Shown here: positions 57,439 to 64,000 of the stretch, piece after piece
How the letters are laid out: each line of letters begins with the position of its first letter
Numbering within the stretch: position 1 is the first letter of the stretch
Notes under the pieces: generated by a model
What the model was told of the DNA's origin: nothing
Database searches by the model: none
The model's input: the letters and a program-made list of their open reading frames with translations, nothing else
Made by a program: the position numbers and the translations under genes
DNA from: Carya illinoinensis
Lineage: Eukaryota > Streptophyta > Magnoliopsida > Fagales > Juglandaceae
Assembly (NCBI RefSeq): GCF_018687715.1
Contig: NC_056756.1
Location: forward strand, 3,011,001 to 3,075,000
Length of the DNA: 64,000 bases
Direction: 5' to 3'

Positions 57439-58176
57439 AATTTAGAATCTAAAGTTTGATGTTAAGTCTGAATAATGTGCAGTAGACAACTAATGCCAAT
57501 TCCAGAGTTGCCTTTGACTTCTTGCAGTAAGATAGTCAGTCAAGATCACTATTAGAATGATCGATGGGTGGATGAACTTGATTTGGGATGATCAGATTTC
57601 AGACTCTTGAGATTTTTATTTTTTGTTTTGATAAATTTGTTTGATATGCGGACTTGTATTCTTTAATATTACTAACTAAGCTGATTCTCTATAGGTTTTT
57701 AGATTGGGGAATTAAGCCTAACCGTTGTTCCGATTGTGAATACGCACCATCAAAATATAAAATTAGTTTTATAACCGTTGGTCCAGTTTACTACATAATT
57801 GTTTGTTTTATAACCAGTGGTTCGTGCTTTATCTAATTTTCCTTAATTTTTGGGCGGCTAGGTTGAGATAAATCCATCCATTTATTGCTTAGAAAAAAAA
57901 AAAATCCCGTAATTTATTGTTGAATTTCCACCATACAATTGGTAATATTAGTACTCTATATATATATTATATGAAAAAGAATATTCTACATAATATTATC
58001 TTTTTCAATGACGCTTGAGATTTACATGATGATGTATGGAATTTTCCACAAAAATAACGAGTTGTCTAGGACCAAGGAAATACATCTAGGGGATACTTAC
58101 CTTGATGAGGGGTGTTAATGTCGTGTTTCATTCACTTTTAGGTTGAGTTTCATCGATTAAGGTCTTGAATATTTTA
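57439..58176. other. 3' flank of the DREB2 gene and intergenic DNA
   Basis: The 3' UTR presumably ends within the first few hundred bases. After it comes AT-rich sequence with a TATATA run near 57957-57969. No gene. Confidence 0.55.
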
Positions 58177-59454
58177 TGTTGTCCAGATGACTAACACAAG
58201 AGGGGGGGTGAATTGAGTTGTATTAAAAAAAATAACAATTATAAATCAAATATATAATATAAAATATAAACAAAATATGAAATAACAATAAATATAAAGA
58301 GTAAGGATAAGAGAGAAGTAAACTCAGTATGTTAACGAGGTTCGGCCCCACTGCCTACGTTCTCGCCTCAAGCTACCCCTTGAGGATTCCCAAATTCACT
58401 ATTCAACCTCCTTCAGGTGGAGATAGAAACCTATTACACCTTTGAACAATACCGCTACAAAGGATCCGTGTAGAACACCCTCTACACTTGCAATCACCTT
58501 ACATGTGGTGATTCAACTATTCCCCGTGTAGAATACTTTCTACACACACAAGGGTTATACACACCCTTTTTCTGATACAAGAGTTGATAGTGGGTAGGTT
58601 ATCAGAAAACACTCCTCAATGAGTGAAATAAGAACAATACAGCGCAAACTATATCTCTCAAAATGAACAAGGATTAAGGCTCAATGCTTAGAGAAAAGAG
58701 AATGAAAGCTTTGAATGAATGTTGTATGCTCTTGGTGTTGTGAATGTGAATCTCTCAAATGATCTATTTATAGGCATATGAGACTTCATATTCAAATTTA
58801 AAAAGATTTACATGTCAAAGACAACATCATTCACTTTTTCAAAAAATTCAAATAAAAGGTTCTTCTTTTTCAATTGTCAAAGACAACATCATTCACTTTT
58901 TCAAAAAATTCAAATAAAATCTTTTACTTTTGGCATATGACAAAATGAGCACACTTTCATTTTCAAAAAATCCAAATCTAATCTTTTACTTTTTGTATAA
59001 GTCTAAAAAAGCATCAATCACTTTTGAAAATATTCAAATAAAACATGCACATGTGAAAGATGACAATCAATCATCTTTAATATTTTCAAAGTTCAACCCT
59101 TTAATCAAGGCATGCACATGCAAAAGATGACAATCAATCATCTTTCAAAATTTTCAAATTTAATTTTCAAAAATATTCATGCACATGTGGAAAATGTATT
59201 TTAATGCTTTATGATAAAATATTAATTTTGAGCATTAATCCTAATTTCGAATTTTGAAGAGATTTACAACATTACTCTATAATTTTAATGTGAATTTGTT
59301 CCCTTCTTGCTCATGCTTGTTTCCTTGATGTGCTTGACTCCATTGTGTAGACAACTTGAGCTTGAGACTTCTTTATTCTTTGAATTCATTTGTTATCATC
59401 AAAATCCATGTGTAAATATATAATTACACAAAACTTGAAATCTTGGGTTCAACA
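58177..59454 (-). mobile_element. Ty1-copia LTR (3' LTR in minus-strand sense)
   Basis: The right end GGGTTCAACA at 59454 is followed by ATCTCCCCCTTTTTGATGATG, the complement of a polypurine tract (AAAAAGGGGGAGAT) next to which a 3' LTR must start. The left end TGTTGTCC at 58177 gives matching TGTTG...CAACA ends and a length of about 1.28 kb. The left boundary is a best guess and I see no target duplication. No second LTR lies inside the window. Confidence 0.65.
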
Positions 59455-60119
59455 ATCTCCCCCTTTTTGATGATGACAAATACTTGATAGAACCTGAAAC
59501 CTGTATTAATACTTAAGCTCCCCCTGAAAATATGCGTTAGTTTTTCAAGCAAAAGTATAAATATAATTCCAAGCATATATAACAAGTTTAGCAATTTAAA
59601 CAATGTTAATGTTCTAATCTAAAACTTCTCCCCCTTTTGGCATCATTAAAAATGATCGGCAGCAAATAAATGGACTAAAGAAAACGATGCGTTTAATAGT
59701 CACTGTAAATAGTTGAAAAATGGAGCCGTCCGTGACCCGACAAGTGCTGCAAAGCCTCGAGGCCTAACTCTATGAATTTAATACGGCTGAAGATTTAAAC
59801 AATCGTCTGATGTTGTTGACAAACGGGATTGAAGGCTCCGAGTTTCTATAAAAAAAATGATCATTTTCATCTATCGGATGCTAAAAAAATAATCGCTTCT
59901 TGACCTGAGTTCTGTTTTTCCACAACGATAGAATGGCTGAGCAATTCTCTTCCACTAATGTTCCAGACTTGAATCAGGAACCCTTGACGCATCAATCATC
60001 AATCTTCTCTCCTGAGACCGTCAATACCATGATAGGAGCAGTGAACTGTTTTTCTAGTAAGGCTGATTCTGAGATTATTGCAGAATCAAGAATGCTCAGT
60101 AGTCAATATGCTGCCTCTG
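59455..60119. other. Copia interior where polymerase should be, with an unidentified small ORF
   Basis: In minus-strand sense this should hold reverse transcriptase and RNase H, but neither is readable. On the plus strand an 85-codon frame with a proper ATG (59933-60190, starting MAEQFSSTNVPDLNQEP) is open; it matches no family I know and overlaps the integrase end. It may be foreign DNA that replaced the polymerase, or chance. Confidence 0.35.
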
Positions 60120-62691
60120 TTACAATCTTGTCTCGAAGGTTAATGGCGAGGGTGAGTGAAGGTTCTCCCAAAATTTGTTCCACTGGATGATCTGAATTAA
60201 TTTCCACTGTTTGGTTGCATCTTGTATTAAATTTTGATGATCTTTCCTGATAGCTCCATGTTGAACTTCCTCTATTGTTTTCTCTTTGTTGAGATTGAGA
60301 CTTTCTGTGTTATTTATACCTTCTGTTTCTTCATCAATAGATTTCTTGGAGAGTGGAGAATTAGATTCATCAAATACTACATGCATAGATTCTTGTACAG
60401 TCAAAGTCTTTTTATTGAATACTCTATAAGCTTTACTATTAGTAGAATACCCGAGAAAGATACATTCATCAGATTTTGCATCAAACTTGCCTAAATTATC
60501 CCTGTCATTCAAAATAAAACATTTGCATCCAAATACATAAAAGTAACCAATGTTGGACTTTTTCTCATTCCAAAGCTCATAGGGGGTTTTATCTAACTTA
60601 GACCTTAGCATAACTCTATTTATAACATAACATGCAGTACTTACCGCTTCGGCTCAAAAATAATTAGGCAAGTTGTTCTCATTGAGCATTGTTCTTGCCA
60701 TCTCTTGAAGAGATCTATTTTTCCTCTCTACTACCCCATTTTGTTGAGGAGTTCGAGGAGCAGAAAAATTATGCACAAAACCGTTTTCATCACAAAATGT
60801 TTCAATATTTTTATTAACAAACTCTTTTCCCCTATCACTTCGGATACTTGAAATAGTATAACCCTTTTCATTTTGAATTCTCTTGCATAACTTGGTAAAG
60901 GCATTATATGCCTCATCTTTATGAGCAAGAAAGATGACCCAAATATATCTAGAAAAATCATCAACAATAACAAATGCATAATATTTTCCTCCTAGACTTG
61001 CAACTCTATTTGGTCCAAAAAGATCCATCTGTATCAGTTGCAATGGTCTAGTAGTGGAAATATATTTCTTAGTTTTAAAAGAAGTTTTTGTTTGTTTACT
61101 AAATTGACATGCATCACAAATTTTGTCTTTAAGAAAATATGTTTTTGGTAAACCTCTCACAAGATCATTTTTTGAAAGTTTGGAAATAAGTTCCATATTA
61201 GCATGACCTAATTTTCTATGCCATAGCCAACTAGTTTCATTTTGAGCTGAAAAGCAAATAGCATCTTATGAGTTAATTTCTTCAAAATCGATTGTATAAA
61301 CATTATTGTTTCTAAAAGCAATAAAACAAATATTACAATCATGATCATTCAAAATAATGCATTTATCCATTTTGAAAGTAACTGTAAATTTTTTATCACA
61401 TAATTGACTTATACTCAAAAGATTATGTTTTAAACCTTAAACAAGTAGAACATCTTCAATTATGAGTGAAGATTCATTACCAATTTTATCTATTCCCACG
61501 ATCTTCCCTTTCGAGTTGTCTCCAAATATCACGTGTCCTTCTTCTTTAGATCTAAGATCAAAGAACTTAGTCTTATCTCCCGTCATGTGTCTTGAACATC
61601 CACTATCTAAAAACCACTTATTTTTGCTTGTGGATAACTTCATGCATACCTATAAAAACAATTAAAATGATTTTTCTTGGTACCCAAGTTCTTTGGGTCC
61701 TTTATTTATTAGTATTAGAAGAAACAAGATTTTTAGGTACCCATATGCCCCTAATAGTCATTGTATGATTTCTTCTAATAGGACAAGTATGATAATTATG
61801 ACCATTTCTATTACAAAAATTACAAATAGCATGTGACATATATGAAAAACTTGAATGATTATAATAATATCTTTTTTTGACAAAATTATTTTTATGAAAA
61901 GAATTTTGAATATTAGTCTTTGAGGTACAATGATTATCAAAGAAATTTTTATAAGGTTTGTATTTTTGTTTTGGCATATATCCCAAACCTGCCTTGTCAA
62001 AAACACATCTTTGACTATCAAGAAGTTTTTCAAAATTTCTTTTTCCATTCGTAAAGTTTTCAACAATATTTTCTAAATTGGTTTTCTTCTTATTCAATTC
62101 AAGATTTTCATCTTTCAAAATGATACTTTCTTTTCTTAAAATTTCAATTTCGTTTGTTAAAGAAGAATTTTTCTTTTTCAAAGCAGTATACTTGATACCC
62201 AATTTTTCAAATTCCTCATAAATCTCTTCTAAAACATTTTGCAATTCTTCTTATGAAAGATTTTCAATATTATCAAGATTTGTTACCTCAATGTCATCTT
62301 TAGCCATAAGACAAAGATTTGCTAATTCTTCATTGCTTGCTTCACTATCTGAGCTACTTGAATCATCATCCCATGTAGCTTTCATTGCTTTCTTGCCCTT
62401 GTTTCGATCTTTCTTTAGCAGAGGACAATCTGGCTTGATATGACCAGGTTTATTGCATTTATAACAAATTAAAGTGTCGTTTTTACCTGAATCTTTCTTG
62501 GAAAACTTTTTGAAAGATTTCCTCGGAGGAGTTCTATTTTTCTTCAAGAACCTCTGAATTCTTCTTGTTATCATCGCAACTTCTTCATCTTTATTGTCAT
62601 TTTCCTCATCTTCATCATTTTCACTTTCATGAGGAACAGCTTTAAGTGCTAAGCTCTTCTTTGGCTTTCCTTCTTCTTCTCCTCTTTTCAA
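60120..62691 (-). pseudogene. Ty1-copia gag, protease and integrase, disrupted
   Basis: Minus-strand order is gag end with zinc knuckle CYKCNKPGHIKPDC (62691-62251); a coiled coil and second Cys/His motif CNFCNRNGHNYHTC (62244-61702); protease WFLDSGCSRHMTG (about 61643-61437); and the integrase Zn-region and core (61196-60654, with CDACQFSKQ, MDLFGP, IRSDRGKEF and ERKNRSLQEMA for the D, D and E residues). The integrase C-terminal part ends at 60120. Breaks are in-frame stops near 62251, 61437, 61265 and 60654 (TGA for Trp) and a frameshift between 61702 and 61643. Reverse transcriptase and RNase H are absent. The catalytic triad of the integrase is preserved, but no complete polyprotein is possible. 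Confidence 0.88.
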
Positions 62692-63871
62692 TGTGTACTC
62701 TTGGGTGATAAGTGACCCGATGAGTTCATTGACTTCGAGCTTCTTGAGGTCTCTAGCTTCAAGAATCGTTGTAACTTTTGATTCCTAACGTTTTGGTAAG
62801 AGTTGAGAATTTTTCTTACTATCTCTATGACCGGTGCAAAACTGCAAGTGCACAGTATCGTAGTTTTATAGTAAAGTAATAAGAAGAGTATCGTCCTCAG
62901 GGATTGGTACCTTACTCTTGCTAAATACCAAAATTATGCTAATCTCAATTTTATCTAGAGGAATCGCTAAGGTTTTTGTAGTAGCAAATAAAACTAGATC
63001 AACTCAAGAGAAATAAGCAAAGAAAGTAAAACTGATGTTTGAAGATCAAGTTCAATAGGGAAGAAAACTTCTAGGAAATCGATTTCACCATAATTCTTCA
63101 CTATGCTTTTCTCATCCAGCTAATTTAACTTAAACCTCTTTTGTCTATTAGCAAATCTCTAATTCATCCAAAAGCCTCTTTCGATAGTCAATTGGAATTG
63201 ATTCTAGTTTATCAATTCACACAAGAGTATGCAAATTAAATAATCAAGAACGCAATAAGACCAATGATTTAATTACTACACAGGTTCATACAAGTCTTTC
63301 GATCTCTATACTTACCTATGCTGAAATATCCAAGATCTACCCTATGATTCCCTCTTTCGATAGCAAATCACAAGATTAATAATCATCTAATCAATGGCCA
63401 GTTAATTAGAAGCATTAAACTCAGAATAAATCAGATAAACAAAGAGAGAATTGCATTAAATTAGCATGGACAAACAAGCATAGTTCAGAATTAGGTTACA
63501 TCGTTTTCCTAGAAAGAAGAAAATTTAGCTCATACTAGAATTGGAATTCAACATAAACGAATTCACCATAATTGTTCTGAGAAGATGGGAAGAAGAAAAT
63601 AAACACTGAAAAATCCTCCTTGCAGCCTCAACTGGTCGTCAAAAGCTCAAGAGAACGATTCAACGCCTTTCTCCCGTCCGTGCTCGTGTATGAATCCAAC
63701 GTACGTGCAATAAATTGGAATTCTGTCTCCAAAACAAATGATTTGAATCCCTCTAGCTATGTTTTTCTCTCCCAAAGAGTGTTCTCCAGTCAAAAACCCC
63801 GGCTCTAGAGTGAAGAATGACCTTTTATATGGTCCCACGGCGGAAAACCTAAAATCTGTCAAAATACGATG
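62692..63871. other. Copia gag start remnant, then unrelated repeat-like DNA
   Basis: To about 62790 the minus strand still reads like copia gag (ELIGSLITQEYT). From about 62830 the sequence changes to an element-like stretch beginning ACCGGTGCAAAACTGCAAGTGCACAG, probably part of another LTR element whose remainder lies beyond the window. No gene recognised. Confidence 0.45.
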
Positions 63872-64000
63872 TTCGCTCGAGCGGGGTGTCGAGCGCGCGT
63901 CGAGCGTTCGACTCTGCCTGATTTCGCTCGAGCGTCCTATCGAGCGCACATCGAGCGTTCGACTCTGCCTGATTTCGCTCGAGCGGCCAATGTCTCCGCT
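63872..64000. repeat. 51-bp tandem repeat, continuing past the window
   Basis: TTCGCTCGAGCG begins at 63872, 63923 and 63974, exactly 51 bases apart each time. Each unit also has CGAGCGTTCGACTCTGCCTG. CGCTCGAGCG is a perfect palindrome, so every unit has a hairpin-forming core. The repeat runs off the right edge. Confidence 0.9.

Noticed and set aside
59933..60190. Novel host gene MAEQFSSTN...
   Set aside because: Only 85 codons, inside a defective retroelement, partly overlapping integrase on the other strand; no evidence of expression. Kept only as an unknown frame.

Overview
This is plant nuclear DNA. The evidence is plant-specific gene families with GT-AG introns, very AT-rich intergenic sequence and a dense load of plant transposable elements. 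The families seen are L-type lectin receptor kinases (LecRK), a DREB2-type AP2/ERF factor, a FAR1/FRS-type Mutator transposase gene and an ALDH6 methylmalonate-semialdehyde dehydrogenase. It is probably a woody eudicot. I lean towards Fagales from the look of the repeats, but that is impression, not proof. I saw no rRNA, tRNA, CRISPR or organelle sequence.

Bases 1-26,440 are a tandem direct duplication of a LecRK gene with its upstream DNA. Copy A (1 to about 6,610) begins inside a minus-strand LecRK whose 3' part lies outside the window. Copy B (about 12,315 to 26,440) holds the 5' end of the intact 678-aa LecRK at 10,540-12,576 plus the same upstream sequence. Comparing the copies exposes insertions with empty sites in the sister copy: a solo LTR (496-814), a 2.16-kb hAT-like element (2,474-4,636) and a 196-bp MITE (25,801-25,996). 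Copy B has also gained a third copy of a 0.98-kb block, a second hAT-like element, LTR-retrotransposon sequence and a 4-kb LINE. Between the copies lie an inverted-repeat element carrying a histone H1 fragment and broken Ty1-copia pieces.

Bases 27,517-42,606 are a third LecRK gene on the plus strand, cut into three pieces by two elements: a 3.37-kb element of unclear class with a CTATG duplication, and a 9.6-kb Mutator-like element with a 9-bp duplication. Without the elements and one copy of each duplication, the pieces form one continuous frame of 709 codons. The Mutator-like element carries an FRS-type transposase gene, intact but for one stop codon, and a decayed GRF zinc-finger gene.

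Bases 43,000-45,400 are MITEs and AT-rich DNA. Bases 46,122-54,856 encode a 19-exon, 710-aa protein that joins an N-terminal FAR1-type zinc-finger domain to a full ALDH6 dehydrogenase. Bases 55,871-57,438 are a two-exon DREB2-type transcription factor gene. Bases 58,177-62,800 are a defective minus-strand Ty1-copia element lacking reverse transcriptase. The right edge is repeat sequence ending in a 51-bp tandem repeat. The window therefore contains three genes likely to be expressed: the intact LecRK, FAR1-ALDH6 and DREB2. Most of the rest is transposon sequence.
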